From NCBI RefSeq assembly GCF_018139145.2, contig NC_059500.1:37429437-37493436 (forward strand): a stretch of DNA of 64,000 nt, in the 5' to 3' direction. The position numbers and the translations under genes are program-made. A model generated the notes under the pieces. It had not been told where the DNA came from. It searched no databases and saw only the letters and a list, made by a program, of their open reading frames with translations. Shown piece after piece: positions 1-11,600 of this stretch (position 1 is its first letter; every line of letters starts with the position of its first letter). The stretch comes from Gymnogyps californianus (Eukaryota > Chordata > Aves > Accipitriformes > Cathartidae).

Positions 1-2627
1 AGTGTTTTCACTACTTACAGTGGCAGGCTGAACAAATAAACAGGAATTCCAACTGACTATATTTCAAAAGGATAGATGGCTAGAATAACTTGTAATAAAG
101 CAAAATGCAATGGTCACTCAGTTTCCAACATTCAGCTGCTTGCATTTGGAAAAGAGGGCATAGTGTGCTTTCAAATATAAGCAAGCAATGCCTTCCTTTT
201 TGTTTTGTGAAAAGGATGTTATTATGAGGTTTCCTTATTTCATTTAGGCTACTATAAATGATGTTATCTATAAATATTTTATCTTTATCAGTACCTGATG
301 GAAGAACAGGAAATGCCAATAAAATATATCCACCGGGGAAATACATCTAATAGCAGATTGAAAGGCAATTCCAGCTTCTGTGTGATATGGCAGTTAGCGT
401 AATCCCTTTTGGAAAAGCAGCTTAACCTACAAATCTGTGAAGTCTGCAGCAAATAGCAGGGAAAGAATCTGCAACTCCCTGTTGAAGCGTCAGTGGCCAA
501 CGACATCTTCTTCCAAAGAAAATGATGTCAGGAGTATCCCCCATGTGCAAGAGTAAGTTAGCAGAAACGTCAGTTCTGTTTTGCTTATGGACCTTGCAAT
601 CTCCAGTTGACCCTCTTTGCCACTCTGTTCTAAATGGGTGCAAGTCTGCTTAGAGTCAGGGAATTACAATATTTAAAACGTGTTTCAACAGTATATGACT
701 GTATAGCTGTTCACTAAACTCTGCTAATAAAGCCTCTTCCCCTGTCCATTACTTAACAGTAATGGTGACAGCTGTTTACAGCCATCGTCTTTGGTGATTT
801 ATTTCAGCTCACCTTGATTTTGAGAGATATTCAGACTTCTTGTTCACATATACTTGACAAAGAGTTCCTGCTGATTTTTAATAAGCTTCTTAAAAATCAG
901 AAAGGCCAAAAGGTGATTACCTTCCTTCCTTGGAAAGTATGCTATTTAAAGTCTCATCCAGCTGGAGCTTCTGGGAACAGCCTTGCAGGGAAGGTGATGT
1001 ACATATTGATTACACATTAGTGATGGGCATTAGGTGTTCTGAGCCACGCTGTCCTGGAAATGTCAAAATATCAAAAATATCATGGGGGTCATGATAATCT
1101 CCAAGGCAACATCAAAATCTTCCATGTCTCACAGCTGAGTGAGAGTCAGAGCCACTTGTTAATTTTCCCCACTCCAAGAGATGGCAGTACAATTAATGGC
1201 ACTGGAGACTCTGGGGTAGCATTGTAGATATTATACTTGGTGGAGTAAGAGTTGTATTTTATTTTATGACCTGTATGGGGCTAGCAGTGTTTCATGTCTG
1301 ACACAGCAAGCCAAATATGCTGTAGTCAATCATGGGTTAGGGCTTATGTACTCGTGCTGTTTTAACCCCTTGCTGATGCACCAGATACGATTAATGCTAC
1401 TCAAAAAAAAAGTCAGAGTCATTAAAGAACATAACTAAGTTTCTAAGAGGATGAGGGAGACTTTCTCCTCTTTGTAAGACCTAATTCCACATGGACATTT
1501 GGGCTTGAGTATTAAACACATAATAATTTACATAGTTTCTGTCTACATGAAATTAATATATATTTTACAGCAGTATATAAATTAATACATAATGACTGAT
1601 TTAATCCAGGAAGTTTTAGTTTGTAGTTTACATTAAAAGAAAAAACTCTGGATGACTAAAAATCAGTCTCCTGTTTCTTTCAACAAAAAAATATTTACTA
1701 AGGTAACACCATACCAACACAGAGAGATAAGCAAGAAGGTTGGTAATATGAGATACACCTGTAGCTGTTGAAAAGGACACAAAAATGGAGGGGGAGAAGT
1801 AGATCTAAGAAAACAATTCAATTTCATCAAAGTAAATACCTTTTTCACCTAAAGACAGAGTTAATTAACAGAAGGATTAGAGGTCATTACGTATAGCTAA
1901 TTAGAACTGAATTAGAAGGTAGTATAATTGGACAGCTGCAAGTTTTAAGTACTCTTTCACTTTAAAAGAATGTTGATGTTTACCCTCTATGCATTTGACT
2001 AAATTGCCAGATAAGCTGAAAGCTGAAGAGTAGGCCATAAAGTTCTCTGTGATCCATGGCAGTGAACACTGTTCCCAGATTTTGGAAACGGACTTAGCGT
2101 ATGCACCTCTCTGCAAAGGCCAGCTCTAAAAGTGGGGTAAGAGCTTCTCCACATAATCCAGATTTGAAGGACATAATTTAAATGCTTTTCTTTGGAGCCG
2201 TAACTGCATTTCAGTCACACAGTTATGTCCCATTTGGTAAAGTCTGATAAAGCCTGGGCCATTGGTTTTGTACATGAGAGAAGTACAAACCTTGAACCTC
2301 CTCACTGGAAACAAATGGGATTTTAATAGAAACCTAGAATGAATTATTTTATATTTCTTTGACACTTCTCCTATTTTCTTAGAGCAGCTGAGGGTACCAG
2401 GGCTCCCTGGGGACTTCTTTTGGGTTTGTTTTTGGCTCAATATATTTTCATATTCCTCAGAGGAAGTAATACAGTTCTTGAACACTGTCCTTCATGATTC
2501 CACCATCTGTGTCTTTCCCTTTGGTGTGCTGTCACATAAGGGGACATAAGGAAAAAGGTTTTAAATGGAAATGTGAAAATATTATTTTATGGATTTACTT
2601 TATTCTGTAAGGAAAGTACCATCGCCT
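1..2627. other. AT-rich unique sequence, no gene seen
   Basis: All open frames here are short (under about 120 codons), of skewed composition, and match no family I recognise. I see no repeat family, RNA gene or strong promoter. Intronic or intergenic background is the simplest reading. Confidence 0.6.
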
Positions 2628-2788
2628 TAGGAATTAAAATATGAAATACTTCAATATTAAAACCTTTAATAAGGGCACATATTTATTTTCTGATCTGCAC
2701 TATGAATCTCTAGGAATTAAAATATGAGATACTTCAATATTAAAACCTTTAATAAGGGTACATTTTTATGATCTGTACTATGAATCTC
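2628..2788. repeat. Two-copy tandem duplication, about 83 bp unit
   Basis: Unit 1 is 2628-2710 and unit 2 is 2711-2788. Both begin TAGGAATTAAAATATGA and end CTATGAATCTC. Unit 2 lacks a few bases around its ATTTTTATG segment and has several substitutions, so the duplication is not very recent. It sits in otherwise unique AT-rich DNA and is not part of a recognised transposon. Confidence 0.9.
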
Positions 2789-3280
2789 ATATACAGAAGA
2801 TGCAAAATTGATTCAAAACAGAATCAATAAAAGAGTTGTTAATATTTCATTAGGTATTGTCCTGTTCTTTTGAGTTTTTCTGAGATTCCAGTTGTAGGAA
2901 TTTGTTCATAATACTAATTAAGGAGAGCCTATGTCAGAAACTCCTTGATTTGGATAAATATTGATGGCACACCCTGCTGAATTTTGGGGGGAGGAGGATA
3001 GGTAGATATTTGGATTTTTTTTTCTTAGCAGCTTCAATCTGAAAGGCAGGTTTTGATGAAATAAGTATTTTGAACTATTAAGAAAGATGCTCTCCTACTA
3101 ATCTAATCCAAATATCGTCTGCTGTTTGTTTTTTGCTTTGCTAATTCATCAACAATTCTGGCAGTTTAGATTTTCTCATGATGGAAGATAATATTTTTAA
3201 ATTTCTAAAATTGTTTAGATTTTTTGTGATCACATTTGGTTAAGGCTTGTCCATTTATGTTGATCATGTTAGAATGACAC

Positions 3281-3302
3281 ATGTCTAATATGCATTAGAC
3301 AT
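3281..3302. repeat. Short palindrome, 9-bp arms
   Basis: ATGTCTAAT at 3281-3289 and ATTAGACAT at 3294-3302 are exact reverse complements around the 4-nt spacer ATGC. No neighbouring gene gives it a role, and short AT-rich palindromes of this kind arise by chance. Confidence 0.8.
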
Positions 3303-4203
3303 ATTCTACTGGTAGTAGAAAAAAGTGCCTTAACTTATTTGCCCTGTTTGAGTGTTTAATGGTAGCTGAAAGTAGTCAGGTTCCAAAATGCAATTTGAAA
3401 GCTGTTAAACTAATTAAGCAGCTAAATGGCTCCATAATAAACAGAAGACCTTGAAAGTTACCTTCATTAGTTCCAACAGGGAAATGGTCATCGATGTGAT
3501 GGGAAGTACCTGAAGCAGTGCCTGCCTGGAGGTAGATTCTGTCACCAGGGCAGTCTACAGACTCAGAAGTATTCTTATGAACACCCTCAAAAGCTCCCAG
3601 GTCACTCCTTTTTATTTTTCACTGGAGACCAGGGTTAGATGTTATTTAGATTGTCCAGAAATTACTTGTACTTTCTTTTACTTATGTCTCTTGTAAGACT
3701 ATTATATTTTAACTAGCACCAAGAAGGAACGAAAGCATGCCTAAGTTTCCCTTATTTCATCACTGTAGGGAAGGATTAAGTATACACATCATCTGTTTAT
3801 TTCTATGTACATGACTCCTCAGTCCAAACAGTCTGCATGAACTGAACAGGACTATAGTTCACTTGTACTCTGAATAATCAGAAAATATTCTGTGTTGAAA
3901 CATGTAGCTGAATAAGTGAATCTAAGTTCCCTTCCATTTTTGTGATTGTTAGCTGTCTACAAAATGTGATTGCTTAATTTACATATTAATATAAAGGTAT
4001 AGATGGATGCTGTCCTCCACTTCATTGTGATTGTCAGGCCTTGGGATATGCACACCAGTATATTGTGGAAATAAATGAATTAATGCCTTGAAGTCTCTTT
4101 CTAAATCTGCATATCAAAATAGTCAGGAGCGATTCACTCCTACTGTTTCTTGTGTTTGTCTGTAATGCATATGGAGACTTCATTAAGAACTAAATCCTTT
4201 TTT

Positions 4204-4223
4204 AAAAAATAAATAAATAAATA
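4204..4223. repeat. (AAAT)n microsatellite
   Basis: Short AAAT/AAATA run of about 20 bp with no coding context. Confidence 0.85.
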
Positions 4224-5513
4224 CAGTAAATTATTGTTCTAAGGACCAGCAATACAAAGTTACCAGAGTCACCTCTTAACAGTTACCAGATTTTGAACAT
4301 ATTTTAAAACTTCTTTGTACCAACATTCTGCAATAAATTTAGTCATTATGTTAATCTCATCAATTTAGCAAGATCAATAGATCTATCAACTATAATTGGT
4401 ATGCCTAGAAATTTTTCTACTGGCAATAAAACACAGTTTGATAAGTAGCTTCTGTAATTTTAATTCAGCTGTCAGATGAATCAGGTGGAATATACTGCAA
4501 ATTGTCCTTTCTTAAGTCATTGACATTTTTGCTTTAGTAAAGCTAGTTTAATCTGATCTGACTGGGCAGATGTTTCCACCCCTGCAGATTCTGTAGGAGT
4601 CAATGGAGCTTCACACAATTTTATAGTAATTTGATACAGCACTGGTATTGCTGCATAAAGTGTCTGCCACAGAGGCTCCTATCTTATCTGGAATATTAAA
4701 ACAAGTGAATAAAAAATGCCAGAACATGACTGGTAATGAGGTACAATTCCTCTTTCTCCTTTCTTTTATCAATAGCAATTTGTTGCTAACTTAAAATTAT
4801 AAATCTTTTCTGTTTTCTTAAAGAAAATAATTCTCATTTTGGGATGGCTTTTCAACTTCTGTGCCAAAAGTGAACACAGTGTAGGTGTGAAATGAGAGCA
4901 TGTTTCATGTTTTCTGTTCATTTATCCTGTTGCCAAAATTATTAAATGCATTCATCATTAAGTTGTTAAATCTTTGGAAAATTTGGCTAGATAAAGTAAA
5001 AACATTCAAGGGTTCTCCATTTCCTGGGGGGGTCGTTGGGGAAGATTGAAGAGGAGGGAAGGAGAAAGTACCTCAGGAAAGTTTATAATTTGTAAACGTA
5101 AGTTTTTAGTTTTGAAATAAGACTAATAAATACACTAATGATTAGAGTTTTTCTTGCCCACATTTTGCAAAAATATATAATGAAAAAAAGATGAAAATAT
5201 GTCATCAATGCTATTAATTAATAAATGCATTTTAAAAGCTTTTATCTGGAGAGCCCACAAATAGTATGTAAGTAGAGATCTCCTCTTAGATAGCAGATGC
5301 ACAAGAAACTTCTGTTGCTAGAGAAAGCTTGGAAAGTTAATGCATTCATTTACATGTTAATGTAGGTGAATGCCTCCAGCTGTTTAGAATTTGGACCCAA
5401 ATGTAAAACCCATCAGAGTGCAATAATTTTCTGCAGACCATGGTACAATCATACAAGTTAAAGTCTATATTGTGTGTAAGCTATATGACGCTATGCAGAA
5501 ATTATGTTAAACT

Positions 5514-5532
5514 TACCCTTATAATAAGGGTA
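5514..5532. repeat. Perfect hairpin, 8-bp arms, 3-nt loop
   Basis: TACCCTTA at 5514-5521 pairs with TAAGGGTA at 5525-5532 around TAA. No T-tract follows and there is no nearby gene, so a terminator role is not supported. Confidence 0.75.
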
Positions 5533-6950
5533 CTTCATTTTAAATCTTACAAATCATGAAATAGTTTTGAAACATTTTTTACAGCTATAGTAATATAAAT
5601 TGAAACAGTATCTTAATATAGCCTTCATTGTTCTTTCTAAAAGAATATATTTTACATAAATATTATTACTTTTCCCCAAAATTCCAAGATATGGAAAACC
5701 AAGAAATAACCTCAGCTTTTACCCCTGTCTTCACTGCTATGAGAAATCCTTAAAAATTATGTCTGGTAGAGAAGTTGTCTGGTAAGCTTGTGTTTTGTAG
5801 TCAAATCTCCTTACTGGAAATTAAGTTTAGACTGCTAATTAATATCCTAAGTACCACTGATGAGTGTCTCTCACACAGCCACAGAAACATTAGTTTCATT
5901 GCCATATTTCTTTCAATGTTGTATTACCTCTATTTAGAGGAACTTAAGAGTCCCAGAAACATGAGAAGATGCCATCAGGTAATGACAGCATCGCGCCTTT
6001 TCAGGAGAAAAATATCACTTGGGTATCCTGTTTGCCATGTTAGCTTTCAGATCTGAAATCGAGCCTTGCAATGTATTGACATTGGCTGCTTCAGAGATTC
6101 CTTGTCTATTTTCTCATGACTTTATAAATCTACTTTTAAGGAGCTAGGACAACTTTGAAGGCTCCATCACAGAATACTTCATTTGAGCCCTGTGCTTAAT
6201 CTGCTTCAAGACTCCAGTAGAAGCAGTGTATTCTCAGTAATTCATAACAGTGACAGTGGGAGGAGATTAGAAGACAGAAAATCAGTAAATTCTTGGTATA
6301 GCAATATATGACATCAGTGCCTCCTGCTAGTCAGGTTAATGAATGCCATAACAATACAGACTTAAAACTTAGAAATGTATTTTATTTTCCACTGATGGAG
6401 AAACTGAGCAGCCAGACCCTGTTAACACTGAAGTGTGGGGAGGAAAGAAACCCAACAGGTCTTCTTTCTTCAATTAAGGAGAACCATATGGTTAGTCTCA
6501 GACATTCAGTTCCCCTAGATGCTACTCCTAGTCTGATCTCTCCTTCTCATTCCTAAACTGAAGGCCTTAAAAATATTTGCACTCAGAATCAGGCCCTCTT
6601 GGAATAATTCCCATCACCTACAATAATTTATTTTAGCAAACAGATCCATCTATCCCTCAAGGTCCTTAAGCACACACATGCCTTGTTAAAGTAGTGTGCA
6701 GAGTCCAATTCTTGACGTGCTTTATGCTTAACTAAAAATTCTGTGTAGTGAGTCCTGCAGTCTCTAGACCTTGATAATCCCTTTAGCAATCTATTAGTCC
6801 TTTCTAATGTCATCCTCCTTGTTTTCTTCATTTCTCAATGACAGTTTGTGATGCTAACAGTAATACAATTTGAACCTTAACATGGATGTCCTCTGAATAA
6901 CTAATCCCTGGCAATTGACCTTTGAATACTGGCATCACTATCATGTATGT

Positions 6951-7038
6951 GTGAATATATATTTATATATTATTTAACGTGTGTCTATATTTAGATATAT
7001 ACACCTACATATACATACACTGTACACACACACACACA
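6951..7038. repeat. AT-rich and (CA)n simple sequence
   Basis: A TATATA-rich stretch runs into a CA dinucleotide run at about 7024-7038. It lies just upstream of a CR1 fragment. Confidence 0.8.
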
Positions 7039-7083
7039 TACACTATAGTGAACACAACAAGAATACATGATTCTCCATTATTC

Positions 7084-7300
7084 GGCACTCGTGAGAGGAC
7101 ATCTTAATTATTGTGTGACTCCCCAGTAGAAGAAAGACTTTGACGAACCAAAGCAACTGAAACGTGAGGCCATCAAAATGATTTGAGGCCTGGAGCACGT
7201 TATATATGAGGGTAGGCTGAGGGTGCTGGGTATGATCAGCCTGGAGAAGACTGGGCTGAGGGCAAACCTTTCTGCTTGTCTTTAGCTTTCTTATAGGTGG
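7084..7300 (+). mobile_element. CR1 LINE fragment, C-terminal ORF2 part, cut by an LTR
   Basis: The + strand matches the C-terminal region of CR1 ORF2. A degraded segment equivalent to '[16 protein letters not shown]' begins near 7084 (GGCACTCGTGAG..., then CTCCCCAGTAGAAGAAAGAC). It is followed by the equivalents of KMIRGLEH (AAAATGATTTGAGGCCTGGAGCAC), a degraded YEERLRELG, and the SLEKRRLRG segment. In-frame stops and indels show it is dead. The match continues weakly to about AGGTGG, where the LTR at 7301 begins. The CR1 3' end reappears in the same orientation at 8498, so this is probably the upstream half of an interrupted CR1. Assignment to CR1 is secure; the subfamily is not resolved. 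Confidence 0.75.
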
Positions 7301-7896
7301 TGTGCTGGTTTTGGCTGGGATAGAGTTAATTTTCTTCATAGTAGCTAGTATGGGGCTGTGTTTTGGATTTGTGCTGAAAACAGTGTTGATAATTCAGGGA
7401 TGTTTTCATTATCGCTGAGCAGTGCTTACACAGAGTCAAGGCCTTTTCTGCTCCTCACACCACCCCACCAGTGAGTAGGCTGGGGGTGCACAAGAATTTG
7501 GGAGGGGACACAGCCGAGATGGCTGACCCCAACTGATCAAAGGGATATTCCAGACCATATGACGTCATGCTCAGCATATAAAGCTGGGGGAAGAAGAAGG
7601 AAGGGGGGGACATTCAGAGTTATGGCGTTTTGTCTTCCCAAGTAACCGTTACATGTGATGGAGCCCTGCTTTCCTGGAGATGGCTGAACACCTGCCTGCT
7701 GATGGGAAGTAGTGAATGAATTCCTTGTTTTGCTTTGCTTGCATGCGTGGCTTTTTCTTTACTTATGAAACTGTCTTTATCTCAAGTCACGAGTTTTCTC
7801 ACTTTTACCCTTCCAATTCTCCCCCCCATCCCACTGGAGGGGAGTGAGCGAGTGGCTGTGTGGTGCTTAGTTGCCAGCTGGGGTTAAACCATGAGT
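7301..7896 (+). mobile_element. 5' LTR of an endogenous retrovirus (family A, copy 1)
   Basis: Starts TGTGCTGGTTTTGGCTGGG and ends GGTTAAACCATGAGT. The other copies end in ATGACA, so the terminal CA has mutated here. It aligns end to end with the solo LTR at 23398-23992. It contains a CRE octamer and TATA box (7560-7582) and an ATGAAA hexamer at 7765-7770, where related copies have the poly(A)-type signal ATTAAA. A primer-binding site follows 6 nt downstream, which marks it as a 5' LTR rather than a solo LTR. The base pairs before it (GGTGG) would be the target duplication, but its partner is lost with the 3' half of the provirus. Confidence 0.88.
7560..7582 (+). promoter_or_regulatory. LTR promoter: CRE palindrome plus TATA box
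   Basis: A perfect TGACGTCA octamer (CREB/ATF-type site) lies at 7560-7567 and TATAAA at 7577-7582. Both occur at the same spacing in the LTR at 23398. Site identity is by motif only; activity is not shown. Confidence 0.65.
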
Positions 7897-7902
7897 CCTT
7901 TT

Positions 7903-7920
7903 TGGTGCCCAAACAGGGAC
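7903..7920 (+). promoter_or_regulatory. Retroviral primer-binding site, tRNA-Lys-like
   Basis: TGGTGCCCAAACAGGGAC lies 6 nt after the LTR end. It differs at two positions from the standard 18-nt tRNA-Lys3 primer-binding site (TGGCGCCCGAACAGGGAC) and at more from a tRNA-Leu site. The position and TGG start fit a primer-binding site. tRNA choice is inferred from the match only. Confidence 0.75.
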
Positions 7921-8261
7921 TCAAAGGGTTTGAAATAACTACAGGTTTGATTGGAATGTGCTAGATCAAATTTATAGCTGTTATTGCTGTTCAGTTGTTA
8001 ATCAGCAGGCTTCTGTGCTTGCCATGGGGCTTGCTTGCCTTACTGTATATTAGAGTCTAGTGCTTGTTAGTGGTTGCTTTTTGCTTTTGCTGCTTGCTGT
8101 ACTGTTGTACTGCTTATCATCTTACTCTGCTGTGCCTGGGAACATTTTGATAACAGCAATGGTGATGCGCCTGGGTGGCAGATGGCCAGGGCATCACTAC
8201 TGTTTCTGTGCTGCTGTACTGGGCAGGCTGGAACTCCAGTGTGAACTCAAGTCAAAGGACT

Positions 8262-8359
8262 GTGACCTGTGGATGAGTCCACACTGGAGAAGGTACATGT
8301 CGAAGCATCTGTGACCTGTGAATGAGTCCATATTGGAGCAGGTTTACTTCTGAAGGGAC
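8262..8359 (+). repeat. 49-bp direct duplication in the retroviral leader
   Basis: Units 8262-8310 and 8311-8359 both begin GTGACCTGTG and share ATGAGTCCA and TTGGAG/CTGGAG blocks, with several substitutions between them. Confidence 0.8.
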
Positions 8360-8385
8360 AGGTGGTTATGAAGAAGAGGGGCCTG

Positions 8386-8425
8386 CCTCTCCTCGGAGGT
8401 GCCCACCTCTCCTTGGAGGTGCCCT
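8386..8425 (+). repeat. 20-bp direct duplication
   Basis: CCTCTCCTCGGAGGTGCCCA at 8386-8405 is followed directly by CCTCTCCTTGGAGGTGCCCT, differing at 2 of 20 positions. Confidence 0.85.
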
Positions 8426-8497
8426 GCATAAGGCTAGAGAAAAAAGGCACAGCATAGGATATTCTGCTTAGGTAAGGATTAAAAATTTCACCATAAG

Positions 8498-8663
8498 GGC
8501 GCTCAACCACTGTGTTGGGTTGCCCTGGTAGAGGGTGAGGAGGTTCTCCAAACTTAACAGGAGCAACCTCATCTGACTTTGAAGGTGGTCCTGTTTCAAG
8601 CAGAAGGGTTGGTCAGCATGACCTGCAAAAGCTCTTTCCAATCTAAATTATTCTGTGATTCTA
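8498..8663 (+). mobile_element. CR1 LINE 3' end
   Basis: The + strand carries a CR1 3' end: a GGGTTGCCCTGGTAGAGGG block (the 'aggttgcccagagaggg' segment), GAGGAGGTTCTCC, then CAGAAGGGTTGG and CTTTCCAATCTAAATTATTCTGTGATTCTA. The ATTCTGTGATTCTA tail is the CR1 octamer terminus. It has the same orientation as the CR1 piece ending at 7300 and continues it after a gap of very roughly 180 bp of element sequence. Confidence 0.8.
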
Positions 8664-11600
8664 CAATTTGAAATGTTAAACAAAACACTGAAGAATAGTC
8701 ATGATGTTAGGTAACTAACTGGAATTGCTATAAGTAAGAGTGTTACATCACAAGGCGTGAAAGTGACTTGTTTGAAATAAGATAAAGACCAATGTGCTTT
8801 TATCCCTTTACCCAGTGCAATGTATTTTTCTATTCACATGCTTATTAAGATGCTCATAGATAATTTCTGGCTCTACCAAGATCTTTTTTAACCTTAGCAG
8901 AGGTTTCTGTTATGAACAGTGTAAATTGGTATTTTGTTTCTTTGTAAAAATAATCAGATAGATTTTAGTGATGTCTTTACTTATCGTATTCAAAATAGTA
9001 TTGGATCACTTGGAATTTTCGTCATATTTCTCACCTGAATTTTTTACTGAATTGTTGGACTGTGAGTAAATAATTTTACAGTTGAATCTTGAAAGCTGGG
9101 ACATGCATTACAAATCCCAATTTCTGTTTTGAGAGCATAGAAACAATAAATCTAGATCCCAAATCTGAAATTGGGCCAATTGATTAGTTTGCCTTATCTG
9201 GAAGACAGATTTTATTTTCTTGTGCTGTATAACTCATCTGATTCATTATACTGGTTTAGACTTATTAAGAAACTCTTGTCTGGCAGGTCAATATGACAGC
9301 AACCTAGACCTTTTTATGATGTTAAATCTGTAACTATAGAAGTAGCTAAAGTAGATGCAAGTAGACAAAAAAGCAATTTTGGTGCTTGCAAAGAGTTTAA
9401 ACAATTCAGGGTGCAGGATCTGATCAAATCATTGGGATTCTAAGAAAATCATATTAGAGAAACTAGTATAATCATGAGATGACTACTGATAATCATTAAA
9501 AATTTAATATAAAACCTCCGCAGTGTGCTAAATAAAACAATATAGAAAGCTTTATGATAAATGTGAAGGAGTTATACAAAGCTGGGTAGATCGGGATCCC
9601 TGCATTCCATAGTATTATGTATTCAGAGGAAAAGTGGCTAGATCTACATGGACCTGGCCTTAGGCAGCTGAGCTTGACCTGTGGGACCAGGCATGCTAAA
9701 TCTATATCCAAATCTTATATCTTCATATATAATTAAGTCTGTCCATATGGCAAGTGAAATGCTATTCCCTTCCCTCTTTTGTCTTCACAAAATGCTGCTG
9801 ACAAGTCTTTCTGATGATCTTTTAAAAACTGAAGTGATCAAATATATGCAAAGTAATTTAAATAATAAATCTGATCTGAGGTAAAAGAAATTAGTCTGCA
9901 AATTTGGACTTGACAAGGACTTGACTTTTGAGATCGCTGTACGAATCTGTTTAAAGCACTTTGTAAAGTACATTTCTTGAGGTTTGTGAGCTCCAACAGA
10001 GCCCTTACAGTTGAACGTTTTTTACAATGCTTTAGAACGTCTAGGAAAGTATGCTTTGTGGCATATGGGATTACATACCATCACCTGGAAACTCCAGTGG
10101 CTGCCTGCTAGTTTCCTTTCAAGTTTGCTAGAAACAGATGCGTGGAAAAGAGTATTGCAGGAATCTAGTCATTAATCCAGAGTCAGACTGCAACATCCTG
10201 CACATCAAGATGGCAGAGTATGACCATTGAGTCTGCTCATATGTATGGTGTTCCTTGGTGTTGGTTGGCCTTTGCAGCCTTCAGGATGCTCATTTTTATA
10301 TACTCCCTTCCTATCTTGGCAGCTGTGGATCTCAGGCAGAGGGGTTATGCTGGCCATGCCCTCAGTCACTGCTCCAGAGCAGTGATAGCATGCCAGGAAC
10401 CCTTTTTGCACTGACCTATTCACATACTATGGTTCCTCCGTACAGAGAGGAATTTTCTCCTGGCTGTGTCTAATCTGCCTTTAGAGCAACATGTTAGCAC
10501 TTTAAACATCTCAAGTATTTTGTAGATTGCTTTAGTACGACATTTTTATAAGGAAGTTTTTTTCTCTTACACTCTTTTATTGGAGAAAGGCTACCCTAAA
10601 CTTTCTCTTGCCACTTGAGTAAAAACAGTATCTTAAAGAGAAGTTATTTTTGGTCAAATAACTTTTAAAATGTATTTTATGCTTACAGGCTTCACCCTGG
10701 AAGTGACAGCATTGCCAAAGCGAATAAATTGAATGTGTTGTGTATTGGGTTCCTCCTACCCCCTTTTAAATTCTGATTTCTCTGGTCCACTTTTGTAAAT
10801 AATGCCTACTTTTTGAAAGGCTTCTAGAAGAGGACTCCTATTTTCCCAAATCTTTTACTTATTCTGATGAATGTCCTTTGTCATTTATACACTAAAAGTT
10901 ATGGTGGCTCAAAGAATTTCAGTAAAACTCCAGTGACTAAAAAGATTTTGTCTAGCATTGCTCAGCTTCTGCTGATACCAATGGTGTCCCCATTTACTGT
11001 TAGAATTTACAGCTAGAATTATTTAAAATTAAGTCTAACCTTAAGCACTACCAGATACTGGATTAAAAAATAACTAGTTAGGCCTTAAAGTGAGAAGAAA
11101 AAAAAAAGGCATTCCAATTTCCCTAAAAATTTCAGGCAACCTCCTCTTGAACCGCTCCCCTGATTCCCCAAAAAGCTTTTCATATTATAAAAATGTGACA
11201 AAAAGGTCTGTTTCAGCTGTTCTAAGGGACAGATTACTTTTTTTTTTTTAAGTATTGTGGAGGGAAGTATGCTAGGAGACAGTTTTCTGGAAAATACTCT
11301 TAAAGTTGCATTTCATTAAACAGTTCTATTTGAAAAAAATTTTTAATTGCATCAAATGTTGCATACCAGTCAGTCTGGCTGCAATCCAAGTCCATTTCAA
11401 TGTATTCCTCTTTACATTATATGTGGCTTAAAAACAGAGTGAATTGTGTCTAGTTTCTCCTCTGTTCCCTCAAGAATGAAATTCTAAGGTGTTTTTACCT
11501 TTCCTCCATTTTCTTTGTGAAATTGTGGATCCTTCTCAATGAAAGCAGAACTAATTGATGAGGTTGCTTCAGTCTCTTTGCAGCTTAGATCATGTTTTCC

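Larger units (their letters stand above)
2789..7083. other. AT-rich unique sequence, no gene seen
   Basis: No recognisable coding region or transposon. It contains a 9-bp-arm palindrome, an 8-bp-arm hairpin, a short AAAT microsatellite and an AT/CA simple-sequence tract, listed separately. Confidence 0.6.
7921..8497 (+). mobile_element. Remnant retroviral leader / internal region
   Basis: This follows the primer-binding site directly and ends where CR1 3' sequence resumes. The longest open frame is 84 codons (8060-8314, leucine-rich start), with no gag, pol or env motif that I can see, so I treat it as untranslated leader or badly decayed 5' gag. It holds two small direct duplications (8262-8359 and 8386-8425). 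The rest of the provirus and the 3' LTR are absent from this site. Confidence 0.6.

Noticed and set aside
2126..2485. 119-codon minus-strand open frame
   Set aside because: No motif recognised and no splice or promoter context; treated as chance.
5514..5532. Hairpin as a transcription terminator
   Set aside because: AT-rich stem, no T-tract, eukaryotic context without a gene.
8060..8314. 84-codon leucine-rich frame as a signal-peptide protein
   Set aside because: It lies in the retroviral leader directly after the primer-binding site; the Leu run comes from TTGCTGCTTGCTG-type sequence and no homologue is recognised.
10220..10473. Possible exon in a GC-richer patch
   Set aside because: Overlapping frames on both strands of similar length and no recognisable product.
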